Source of the DNA: Thiotrichaceae bacterium
Lineage (GTDB): Bacteria > Pseudomonadota > Gammaproteobacteria > SZUA-140
DNA length: 64,000 nucleotides
Reading direction: 5' to 3'
Assembly: GCA_002401765.2 (NCBI GenBank)
Contig: NVTY02000059.1
Span: forward strand, 62,001 to 126,000
In this document: positions 52,762-60,881 of the stretch, one piece after another
Layout of the letters: each line of letters opens with the position of its first letter
Position numbering within the stretch: position 1 is the first letter of the stretch
The notes under the pieces: generated by a model
What the model was told of the DNA's origin: nothing
Seen by the model: the letters and a program-made list of their open reading frames with translations, nothing else
Databases searched by the model: none
Position numbers and translations under genes: made by a program

Positions 52762-52839
52762 CTAAAATCGATACCCCAATCCGAGCTCCCATGCATTTTT
52801 ACGCGTGATTGTATCGTGCAAAGATCTCATTGAATCTAA
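52762..52839 (-). pseudogene. Possible C-terminal remnant of an outer-membrane beta-barrel protein
   Basis: Reading the minus strand toward hppA, a frame ends TRKNAWELGLGYRF and a stop. A final beta-strand with alternating aromatic residues and C-terminal Phe is the signature of outer-membrane proteins. Only about 25 codons are open, and the frame runs back into the MITE and the sortase gene, so the rest is lost. The evidence is a single short motif. Confidence 0.35.
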
Positions 52840-52847
52840 GGCTTTAA

Positions 52848-53037
52848 GTAACTACTCAGCGAGGTGTCAAAATTTACGGTAACTGCTCAGACAGGGTGCC
52901 CCTTGGGTATAGCCCCTGAAACTCGTCAGTTTCTTTATGCCCTCGGGTGCAAGGCGAAAAATGTGAGTTTACAGGTGTAAATGATCATTTTTTAACGCTG
53001 AAATGGCGAATTACAGGGGGTATAGCTGAGTAGTTAC
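52848..53037. mobile_element. IS66-like MITE with 13-bp inverted ends and 8-bp target duplication
   Basis: The element is 190 bases long. Its ends are perfect 13-base inverted repeats, GTAACTACTCAGC on the left and GCTGAGTAGTTAC on the right. It is flanked by identical GGCTTTAA (52840-52847 and 53038-53045). Ends that begin GTAA and 8-base target duplications are characteristic of the IS66 family. There is no coding capacity, so it depends on a transposase elsewhere. A near copy of the end, GTAACTGCTCAGA, lies inside at about 52876. It explains most of the gap between hppA and the sortase. Confidence 0.85.
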
Positions 53038-53041
53038 GGCT

Positions 53042-53641
53042 TTAAAAGCTGGCCAAATTAACGCTTACTTGCTCCGTATCTTTTACACTGGCCATCACTA
53101 CATAGCGCAATGGCCCGCCCGGTATGACCGTACCAAAGGGGTAACAGGTAACCAATGTTAACGTCGACTGGCCAACGACCGTAAACACCGGCGTGCCTTC
53201 ATCAACCACCTCATACGAATCGATAACATACACGTGTATTGCCCCTGCCTGATTTTGAACTAAAATGGTGTCATCAATACGAAGGTCCTTCAAAAAACCA
53301 AAATGGGTATCACGATGCCCTGCAATCAGGCTATTGCCCAATTCGCCAGGGAGTGGCGTACCAAAGCGGTGCCCCGGCCCAAAGGCTAGCGCACGACCAT
53401 TATCACCGGCGAGTACAATCTGATCGATGCCGAGCCGAGGCACCATCAAACGTGCCACTGGCCAAGTATCGGCCCATGACCAAGGTTTGATTGACTGACG
53501 GTTGGCGATGCCCTCTTCCCATGCATCCAGGATTAACATCTGTGCAAGTTGAGCCTTGGCATAGATATAACTGCCTTCACCCACCTGCCACAGGCCGCCG
53601 CTTAACAACAAGAGCAATATGACTCGACGGCTCCACTTAAA
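53042..53641 (-). CDS. Class GN (marine proteobacterial) sortase
   Basis: This membrane-anchored cysteine transpeptidase has 199 residues from the ATG that overlaps the stop of its target gene by five bases. An N-terminal membrane helix (about 7-24) precedes the sortase barrel. The catalytic residues are present: His in SLIAGHRDTHFGF near 115, Cys in LVTCYPFG near 167 and Arg in PGGPLRYVVMA near 183. Class GN sortases occur in Gram-negative bacteria with usually one dedicated substrate. Its stop codon lies within the target duplication of the MITE, and the frame was preserved by the insertion. Confidence 0.93.
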   Translation of the reverse strand, partial: FKWSRRVILLLLLSGGLWQVGEGSYIYAKAQLAQMLILDAWEEGIANRQSIKPWSWADTWPVARLMVPRLGIDQIVLAGDNGRALAFGPGHRFGTPLPGELGNSLIAGHRDTHFGFLKDLRIDDTILVQNQAGAIHVYVIDSYEVVDEGTPVFTVVGQSTLTLVTCYPFGTVIPGGPLRYVVMASVKDTEQVSVNLASF

Positions 53642-55817
53642 CATCACCCGGCACCCTAACCGCTTTATTGTGACGCCATACAAATAACGCGGCCAATAAA
53701 AGCATCACGCCGATCATCAGCTGTAGTTGTGCCGGTGTTGCCGTCTGCGCATGACGACCAAATATTCTTGCATGCGCCTGCCCTTTAGGTAAGTTGACGG
53801 GTAACGCCTGCGTATCAAGTACCTCAGAAATGGGGCGAACAGGTGTCACATCAACTGCAACCAGGCTGGTGTACTTGCTAACCAGGTGATGTTTTAACGC
53901 GACATTAACCACTGCTGGTTTTATCGTTTTCTCTTTTTCACCCGCGTGAATACGGTCCATCAATGCCGCAATCTTCGCCCTTGCCCACATGGTGGCAATG
54001 CCACTATCATTGCCAGACTGCTGTAGCTGGAAGCTGTTTCGCCACGCTCTGTTTTGTCGTTTACCACTAACCACTACCAACTGATTGTTCAGTTTGGTAC
54101 GTGCGGTTAACAGCAATGGCTCTCCCTGATAGAGGTCTGGCAGGCGCTTAGGCCACACCTCAACCCCAGAGCCAGATTCAGAGTCGTCAAACACGACCGC
54201 CAGGTCTGTCATCACAGCAGTTTCTAGTTTATGAAACAGGTCGTTCATCTTGCTTTCTACTTCACTCACATCACCAATATAGGTAAACGTACCACGCCCG
54301 AACTGCGCCGCTTTGCTCATAAAATGGCTATTCGGTGCCGAACCAATCCCAATCGTGAACAGCCGGCTACCGCCCAGCTTTTGTTTAATCAACGTAAACA
54401 GTTCAGCCTCATTACCGACACTGCCATCGGTTAAAAATACCACCTGTCGTACCAATGCGCTTTCGCGTTGATTGGCAAGCGATGCCTCTAACGCGCCTCG
54501 AATCTCCGTGCCTCCATTCGCTTCTAATGATGAGACGTAACGCTGTGCCTCACGTAAGTTCTGATCGGTTACTTTACGTACGGATGAAAACAGCTTGTCG
54601 GTCGTGCTATTAAATGAAATCACATTAAAACGATCACCCGGGTGTAGCCGCTTCAGTGCCAGCGATAACGCCCGCCGGGCCTGATTAATAGAGGTGCCAG
54701 ACATTGAGCCAGAGGTATCAATCACATAGATCACTTCACGACCGATGCGTGCTGCCCTCATATCATTGCCATTCAGGTTCGCAGGAGGCAGCACCATCAC
54801 CAGGTGATAAAGCTCGCCATCTTTCTCTTCTGTAAAAAGTGCCGCGCGTGGCACGCTTGCAGTTTCGGGTCTCCACGTGAGTTCAAAGTCTCGTTCGGCA
54901 TAGATAACTTCATAGGCATCGGCAAGTGATACCGCCGTGCTATTGGACACACTGTGATTTACCGTGATTCGATGATAGGCACTTTCAACATCGGCCAACG
55001 TAAACCCCGCATTGATCGTCACACGCAGTCGAACGGGGTTAATCTTCTTATCACCTTCAAAAACAGGCGGCGTGATACGAGAGGCATCACCTACCGGATG
55101 CGTGTTCATCGCCCAGCCATTGCCGTTAAATGCCACAATCTGCTCGTCACTAACCACAGCTGCACCCGGAATATAACGCGGTGTGATTGCCATCGGAAAA
55201 CGCAGACTAAATTCACCGTTGTCATAACGCACGGTCTGTTGGTACTCAATCTCTATCACTACGATTTCACCCGGTGCGATATTGGCCACTGAATTGGTAA
55301 ATAGATTAGGCCGCTCCTGTTCAATTAGCGATGCCTTTTTACCTTCGTTACGGGCCTTTTTATAGATGCGCTTCGCCTCCTCTCGTGGCTTTATCACCCC
55401 TTCGATCATCCGCTCACCAATCTGCATCCGTAGACGATCTACCGCCGCATTCTCTGGCAGCGGAAATACATAAACCCCTTCAAGCCAGCGCCCACTATCA
55501 TTCTTAAATGTCTGCTTTAGTCTTGTGCGAGCAATCATCCCCGTGACTTCAATCTTCACATCCGTCTCAAGCGTAGCGGCTAACTGGTATCGACTGCCTG
55601 CTTCCGATTTAAACAACAACAAGCCGCTCTTAACCTGGTGTATCTCAATTTCATTAAGGCTATCACCATGCTCGACAGCGGCATTCGCACTGCTGATAAA
55701 CAGAAAAACTATCAACCAGCCAAGTGACACGAGTGAAATAAGCTCCACTATTTCACTCCAGGAATAGATAATAAGTACAGAGGACTGTTGCTCATGGCTA
55801 CTTTGATTTCGATTCAT
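53637..55817 (-). CDS. Marine proteobacterial sortase target protein (VIT and VWA domains)
   Basis: I use the ATG with GAGGGG eight bases upstream, giving 726 residues. A signal-like hydrophobic segment (about 25-45) precedes a vault/inter-alpha-trypsin (VIT) domain (about 65-195, with GVYVFPLPENAAVDRLRM). A von Willebrand A domain follows with the metal site VIYVIDTSGSMSGTS near 360 and QVVFLTDGSVGNEAELF near 460. The C-terminus has a hydrophobic helix (LMIGVMLLLAALFVW) and basic residues, the usual sorting tail. Before the helix the sequence is GRHAQTATPAQLQ, so the expected LPXTG-like motif is not conserved. Confidence 0.93.
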   Translation of the reverse strand: MNRNQSSHEQQSSVLIIYSWSEIVELISLVSLGWLIVFLFISSANAAVEHGDSLNEIEIHQVKSGLLLFKSEAGSRYQLAATLETDVKIEVTGMIARTRLKQTFKNDSGRWLEGVYVFPLPENAAVDRLRMQIGERMIEGVIKPREEAKRIYKKARNEGKKASLIEQERPNLFTNSVANIAPGEIVVIEIEYQQTVRYDNGEFSLRFPMAITPRYIPGAAVVSDEQIVAFNGNGWAMNTHPVGDASRITPPVFEGDKKINPVRLRVTINAGFTLADVESAYHRITVNHSVSNSTAVSLADAYEVIYAERDFELTWRPETASVPRAALFTEEKDGELYHLVMVLPPANLNGNDMRAARIGREVIYVIDTSGSMSGTSINQARRALSLALKRLHPGDRFNVISFNSTTDKLFSSVRKVTDQNLREAQRYVSSLEANGGTEIRGALEASLANQRESALVRQVVFLTDGSVGNEAELFTLIKQKLGGSRLFTIGIGSAPNSHFMSKAAQFGRGTFTYIGDVSEVESKMNDLFHKLETAVMTDLAVVFDDSESGSGVEVWPKRLPDLYQGEPLLLTARTKLNNQLVVVSGKRQNRAWRNSFQLQQSGNDSGIATMWARAKIAALMDRIHAGEKEKTIKPAVVNVALKHHLVSKYTSLVAVDVTPVRPISEVLDTQALPVNLPKGQAHARIFGRHAQTATPAQLQLMIGVMLLLAALFVWRHNKAVRVPGDV

Positions 55818-56064
55818 TTTACTACCCCTCAAATGTCGTGAGCCAGTGTGCCGTCCATGGCGTAGTTGTTAACTCCATCAGCGCACCGGAATTTGTCTAT
55901 CGCTTATTAAGGACTTCAAAAATGGCACTAACAGGAAACAACGCGGGGCAAATTGGGTGCAAAAATGGCGAATAATGGCAATGTGGGCCAGAAGTGATCA
56001 AGTCACCTCACAAACCATGCCGGGTATGCTAATTTACCCCTAGCGTGAATAACTGGAATCCACT

Positions 56065-56766
56065 ATGAACAAACGCATCACAATCGTCGAAGATGAAGAA
56101 GCGATCCGACAAAACTACGTCGACGCCCTCACCAAACAGGGCTATGACGTCGCAAGCTATGCCAGTCGCACAGAGGCAGAACACAGTTTTACGCAACCAC
56201 TACCCGACCTGGTGCTGCTCGACATCGGCCTTGATGATGAAATAGAGGGTGGCTTTGATCTCTGCCGCCTGCTACGTCAACAGTCATCCACGCTGCCGAT
56301 CATCTTTCTCACCGCTCGTGATAGCGACCTCGACATCGTCTCCGGGCTTCGCTTAGGTGCCGATGACTATCTCACCAAAGACATTAGCCTGGTGCATCTT
56401 TGTGCGCGCGTCGCCGCATTCTTTCGCCGCATGGATGCACTGCAACAACCCTCGGCAGAAGAGTCGGAATTAAGACGAGGCGAACTGCTATTAGATATGA
56501 ATCGCTACAGCGTGAGCTGGCATGGCAAGCCACTGGAAATCAGCCTGACCGAGTTCTGGCTCATCCACTGTCTCGCCAAACATCCAGGTCATGTTAAAAA
56601 CCGCGAACAATTAATGCAGGATGCGCACATTGTGGTAGATGACACCACCATTACCTCACACATCAAACGTGTGCGAAAAAAATTCATCGCCATCGACAAC
56701 GGCTTTTCGGCTATCGATAGCGTCTACGGTATGGGCTACCGCTGGCTCGAAACTAAAAGCAGCTAA
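56065..56766 (+). CDS. pdsR: Dedicated sortase system response regulator PdsR
   Basis: This OmpR/PhoB-type regulator has 233 residues. The receiver has TIVEDEEAIRQNY, the phosphoacceptor Asp in LVLLDIGLDD near residue 55, and the Lys in DDYLTKDISL. The winged-helix domain contains LSLTEFWLIHCLAKHPG-like sequence (ISLTEFWLIHCLAKHPGHVK) near 165 and SHIKRVRKKF near 205. It is placed divergently from the sortase and its target and is translated in coupling with pdsS, since its stop overlaps the next ATG by one base. This gene order is that of the proteobacterial dedicated sortase system. Confidence 0.92.
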   Translation: MNKRITIVEDEEAIRQNYVDALTKQGYDVASYASRTEAEHSFTQPLPDLVLLDIGLDDEIEGGFDLCRLLRQQSSTLPIIFLTARDSDLDIVSGLRLGADDYLTKDISLVHLCARVAAFFRRMDALQQPSAEESELRRGELLLDMNRYSVSWHGKPLEISLTEFWLIHCLAKHPGHVKNREQLMQDAHIVVDDTTITSHIKRVRKKFIAIDNGFSAIDSVYGMGYRWLETKSS

Positions 56767-58910
56767 TGGGGATTCGCGGCAAACTCTTGCTGGCATCACT
56801 CAGCCTACTGATCGTGCCGTGGCTCGGGGCACAGTACATCCAAAACCTTGAGTCTTATCTGAGAGAGGCGCATGAAGAGCAGCTCATCGGCCGTATCTCA
56901 ATCATGGCGACTGTAATGGGCGAACAGGAAAAACGATTAATCAATCAAAACCATCAAACCAATTTAGAGCATAACCCATCCCACCTTTATGTAAGGCCGC
57001 TCAACACAGCGATTCAACTAGATGGCTATCTTGATGACTGGCGTCATTATCAAGAGAGAGAGCAGCCATTAGGGGAAAGCAATGGTGACCTCCGTGTTTT
57101 ACAGCGCATCGGGCACTATCAAGATCATCTCTACATCGCATTGCGGGTAACGGATGACCATGTCATTTACCGTTCACCCACCAGCCGTCGCCTTGATCGC
57201 GCTGACCATATACGCATCAGTATGATCGACCATAATGGGAAGTTCAGGCGCTATCAGATAGCGACGATGACACCAGGGTGGGTGCACGCCAAGCTAATGC
57301 CATCGCCTCATAAAAGTAGCCCACTGTCTCAGAATAATAGTGGCAACCTACCACTCAGACCAGAAACCAATATCAAAGGCCAGTGGCAATTTATCAAAGG
57401 TGGTTATACCGTTGAGTTACAAATACCACTGACTATGTTTAACGGCAGGCTGGCGATTGCCGTCGTTGATGTTGACGATGCCGCCACCGGGGCAATTAAA
57501 AACCTCGTCGCCAATGCCAACACTGAACAGGCCAATGAACTCGGAACGATTGTTATTCCCACGCCTCAGATGGAATCGCTCTTAGCGCGCCTGACGACAG
57601 CAAAGAATCGTGTCTGGATTGTCGATAACAACCAGCGTGTCATCGGCATGGCGGGTGATCTTCAGCAGATAACCAGCGAACAATCCCAGCAGCACGCCCC
57701 AAATGACGCCTCTCTATTTTCAATATTAATGAAACTCTTCTATCACATAACACTTGAGCAGCCCTACGGTGGTTTTTCAGACCCACTCTCATCCGCCTCA
57801 AGGCTCGACAATCCCGCTATTATTACGGCACTTGCTGGCACCGCTAAAACTGACTGGCGTGCAACTGAAAATGAAAATATAAACATCACGATCGCGGCTC
57901 ATCCAGTTTATCTAAACGGCGTGATCGTTGGTGCAATTGCCATCGAAGAGAACAGCAGTAGTATTTTGATACGGCAAAACAAGGTCATTGAAGCGATGGT
58001 CAACATGGCACTGCTCACATTCCTGCTCACCTTTGGTGTCCTACTATTTTTTGCCACTCGCCTGTCACTGCGCATCCATAAGCTGCGCAATGAGATTGAT
58101 GCCAGCATCACTGATGATGGGAAGATCCTGCAGACGCAGATAAATAGTCAATCAAGTGACGAGATTGGTGATCTGGGGCGAAGCTTTTCAGGCATGTTAA
58201 AAAGACTATCACAATACAACCGCTACCTTGAAACGATGTCTGGAAAGCTCAGCCATGAACTGAGAACACCGATTACGATTGTGCGCTCATCTCTCGACAA
58301 TATTGATCAGACTAAACTCGACAACGAAAGCCTCACCTATATTAAACGCGCCAACGAAGGGGCCACACGCCTTAACAACATTTTAACTCGCATGAGTGAA
58401 GCCACGCATCTTGAACAGACAATCCTTCATGAGGCACGTGAACACTATTCTGCCATCGATGTGATTGAGGCTTGCATCAACGGTTATCGCCTCGCCTACC
58501 CACAACAGGCCTTTGATTTTAATTGCAGTGACAACGCTCGGACTAAAGTGATAGAAGGATCACCTGAATTACTGGCTCAACTGATGGATAAGCTGGTTGA
58601 CAATGCAACTGATTTTTCCAGGGACGACACACCAATTTTAATCTCATGCGAAGCAACAGATGGCGCTCTTTCTATTACTGTTCATAACCAGGGGAAAACA
58701 CTGCCGGATGATATGCGTGATAGTCTGTTTGATTCGATGGTCTCGGTGCGGCAACATAAAACAGACTCGCCACACCTCGGACTGGGGCTATACATCGTCA
58801 GGCTGATCACTGAATTTCACCATGCAAGCATTGAGATACAGAATACTAATCACCCTGACGGGGTTTCTTTTATCCTAACCATTCCGGTTTCTAAGTCTCC
58901 TCTACATTAG
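56766..58910 (+). CDS. pdsS: Dedicated sortase system histidine kinase PdsS
   Basis: This membrane sensor kinase has 714 residues. It has a first helix at about 5-24. The large periplasmic region begins with a CBM9/DOMON-like domain (IQLDGYLDDWRHYQ near 80, LYIALRVTDDHV near 120, YTVELQIPLTMF near 215). A second helix lies near 408-430, followed by HAMP, the phosphorylated His in KLSHELRTPITIVRSSLDNI near 495, and the ATPase with DKLVDNATDFSRDD near 610 and LGLGLYIVRLITEFH near 675. The carbohydrate-module-like sensor suggests that it monitors a cell-envelope sugar or polymer (inference). Confidence 0.92.
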   Translation: MGIRGKLLLASLSLLIVPWLGAQYIQNLESYLREAHEEQLIGRISIMATVMGEQEKRLINQNHQTNLEHNPSHLYVRPLNTAIQLDGYLDDWRHYQEREQPLGESNGDLRVLQRIGHYQDHLYIALRVTDDHVIYRSPTSRRLDRADHIRISMIDHNGKFRRYQIATMTPGWVHAKLMPSPHKSSPLSQNNSGNLPLRPETNIKGQWQFIKGGYTVELQIPLTMFNGRLAIAVVDVDDAATGAIKNLVANANTEQANELGTIVIPTPQMESLLARLTTAKNRVWIVDNNQRVIGMAGDLQQITSEQSQQHAPNDASLFSILMKLFYHITLEQPYGGFSDPLSSASRLDNPAIITALAGTAKTDWRATENENINITIAAHPVYLNGVIVGAIAIEENSSSILIRQNKVIEAMVNMALLTFLLTFGVLLFFATRLSLRIHKLRNEIDASITDDGKILQTQINSQSSDEIGDLGRSFSGMLKRLSQYNRYLETMSGKLSHELRTPITIVRSSLDNIDQTKLDNESLTYIKRANEGATRLNNILTRMSEATHLEQTILHEAREHYSAIDVIEACINGYRLAYPQQAFDFNCSDNARTKVIEGSPELLAQLMDKLVDNATDFSRDDTPILISCEATDGALSITVHNQGKTLPDDMRDSLFDSMVSVRQHKTDSPHLGLGLYIVRLITEFHHASIEIQNTNHPDGVSFILTIPVSKSPLH

Positions 58911-58916
58911 TCACGA

Positions 58917-58936
58917 GGTGGGCACATGTGCCCACC
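58917..58936. repeat. Perfect 20-base palindrome between pdsS and pdsO
   Basis: GGTGGGCACATGTGCCCACC is a perfect palindrome just past the pdsS stop, followed by CTACC. GTGGGCACA/TGTGCCCAC units of this type are widespread small repeats in bacterial genomes. It may act as a weak terminator, but there is no T run. Confidence 0.55.
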
Positions 58937-59060
58937 CTACCCGCCACCTTCTGCCACAATTCAAACTGAATTGATCACTTCTCCAACCTTCTCGCGCCAC
59001 TCTTTGTTGGTTTAATAGACCTCATGCCATATAGGCACCAAACAACAGAGGCGCGCCATC

Positions 59061-59822
59061 ATGAACCATCATCTACGTTTAATTACCACCATTACACTTC
59101 CACTCTTATTCGCAGCTGGTTGTGCCAGTACCGATAGTAAACATTTTGTTACGGCTGACGCCGGGAGCGACAATACCCTCGCCATCTCACAAGAGACTGT
59201 GGATATTAATGAATCCGTAAAATTGGCTATTCATAATATGGAGGGCTACCTCAACCAGCTTGAACAAGAGCAATCTCAAGAAATTGTTATCGAACACAAA
59301 AATAAACAAGCGCTATCCACCACCCCAACAGAGGAAACCGCAGCCATGACTGTATTGATTGTTGAAGAAGGCATTGAGTTTGATGAAGTGGAAAACACGC
59401 TCTCTGCCGCTGAGTCTGCAGAGATCGACCAACTGATTGAGATAGCACACTCAACCACAGGAATATCAGAACCAGAACCAGAGCAAGTAAAGTTTTTCTT
59501 TGGCTTCAACAAAACCATGGTTAGTGATGGCGATAAAGAGATGCTTAACCAACATGCCGCGTATCTGCTCAACAATAAAAATGTCGTACTCGTGATTAGC
59601 GGTCATGCAGATAACCGCGGCAACAAAAACTACAACCAGTACATAAGCCTGTTACGTGCAGAGGCCATCGCCACGGTCTTAACCAGCGCAGGGGTTCCAG
59701 AAGGCCAACTACGCATTGGTGGTATGGGTGACAACATACCCATGCTAGGTGCCAACCACTGGGGCGAAAATCGCCGTGTAGAACTGCTGTATCGAGATGC
59801 ACTGATGCTCAGCAGCCAATAG
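59061..59822 (+). CDS. pdsO: Sortase-associated OmpA-like lipoprotein PdsO
   Basis: The 253-residue product has a lipoprotein signal (LLFAAGC, Cys near residue 21) and a polar, acidic, partly helical middle. A C-terminal OmpA peptidoglycan-binding domain runs from about 140 (KFFFGFNKTMVSDGDKEML) through ISGHADNRGNKNYN near 178 to GENRRVELLYR. PdsO members occur next to pdsR/pdsS in dedicated sortase systems and probably link the system to the cell wall. A strong terminator follows. The gene lies 150 bases after pdsS and may have its own promoter. Confidence 0.9.
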   Translation: MNHHLRLITTITLPLLFAAGCASTDSKHFVTADAGSDNTLAISQETVDINESVKLAIHNMEGYLNQLEQEQSQEIVIEHKNKQALSTTPTEETAAMTVLIVEEGIEFDEVENTLSAAESAEIDQLIEIAHSTTGISEPEPEQVKFFFGFNKTMVSDGDKEMLNQHAAYLLNNKNVVLVISGHADNRGNKNYNQYISLLRAEAIATVLTSAGVPEGQLRIGGMGDNIPMLGANHWGENRRVELLYRDALMLSSQ

Positions 59823-59878
59823 TGTTCACAAGCTTCAGGGGTGGGAATTCTCCTCGCACCCCTGAGGTCTCCGAAGCA

Positions 59879-59906
59879 GCCTCGGTCTTCTGACCGAGGC
59901 TTTTTT
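59879..59906 (+). terminator. Strong Rho-independent terminator after pdsO
   Basis: GCCTCGGTC and GACCGAGGC form a perfect nine-base stem with loop TTCT, followed by six T. Just before it, a second hairpin (CAGGGGTG at 59836-59843 with CACCCCTG at 59857-59864) adds to the structure. Confidence 0.9.
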
Positions 59907-59995
59907 ACGCCGCCACGCCAGCGTCAATACCTGTTAAAATTCGTTCTTTATCAGCTTAGCGCCAGAAGCTAAGTATTATTGATTTGGACAGCTCA

Positions 59996-60874
59996 ATGCG
60001 TGAACAACTAATCAAAGCCCTGACCCACCTGCTTGCCCATCTACCACTGGGCTGGCTACACCGTATTGCCAACTGGACCGGCAGTTATTACGCACGCGGT
60101 GATAACAAACACAGCCTCGTTACTCGCCTCAACATTCAACGCTGTTTTCCTGAATTGACTGCTGATGAACAAACACAACTAACAAAACAGACACTCATTG
60201 AAGGCAGTAAAACACTGCTTGAATGTGGCAAGATTTGGCTAGGCAACCAAAATAAGGTCTCAGCACTTATTCAACAAGTCAGTGGTGAAGAACACCTTAA
60301 GGCCGGGCTCACACGTGGCAAGGGGGTTATCCTGGTCGCACCGCATCTCGGAAACTGGGAGATGCTAGGTGTCTATTGTGCCCCGCGTTATCCGATGACC
60401 AATCTCTATCGGCCACCTCGCATGGCAGCGCTCGATAACGTTATCCTTAATGGCCGAAAACGTTACCAGCAAAAACTAGCCCCCACCGATGCCAAAGGCA
60501 TTCGCGTGCTTTATCAGGTGCTCGCCAAGAATGAAGTGATTGGGATTCTGCCAGACCAGGACCCCCGCACCAACAGCGGAAACTTCGCACCGTTCTTTGG
60601 CGTGCAGGCAAACACCATGACACTGCTCTCTCGCCTAGCTCAAAAAAGTAACGCAACGGTGCTGCTTACTTATGCCGAACGACTACCGGACAGCAAAGGG
60701 TTTCACCTTCATTTTATCCCCGCACCTGAAGATGTCTGTAGTCGTGATACCCAAACATCTATCATCGCAATTAATAAAATGATTGAAGATGCCGTGCGTA
60801 CCATCCCCGCTCAGTACCAATGGAACTATAAACGGTTTGCGACACGACCGGGTGGTGAGGCAGCGTTTTATTAA
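59996..60874 (+). CDS. lpxL: Lipid A biosynthesis acyltransferase (LpxL/HtrB family)
   Basis: This inner-membrane-associated acyltransferase of 292 residues adds a secondary acyl chain to lipid A precursors. The catalytic HX4E motif is HLGNWEM near residue 117, with LYRPPRMAALD near 139, GILPDQDPRTNSGNFAPFFG near 180, and YQWNYKRFATRP at the end. The start is the ATG with GGA upstream; an upstream TTG in the frame is not supported. Whether it is the lauroyl or myristoyl transferase cannot be told. It follows the pdsO terminator and converges on the fic gene. Confidence 0.88.
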   Translation: MREQLIKALTHLLAHLPLGWLHRIANWTGSYYARGDNKHSLVTRLNIQRCFPELTADEQTQLTKQTLIEGSKTLLECGKIWLGNQNKVSALIQQVSGEEHLKAGLTRGKGVILVAPHLGNWEMLGVYCAPRYPMTNLYRPPRMAALDNVILNGRKRYQQKLAPTDAKGIRVLYQVLAKNEVIGILPDQDPRTNSGNFAPFFGVQANTMTLLSRLAQKSNATVLLTYAERLPDSKGFHLHFIPAPEDVCSRDTQTSIIAINKMIEDAVRTIPAQYQWNYKRFATRPGGEAAFY

Positions 60875-60881
60875 TACAGTG

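Noticed and set aside
53042-53641. Disruption of the sortase by the MITE
   Set aside because: The stop codon lies in the target duplication and the catalytic residues are upstream, so the gene is intact.
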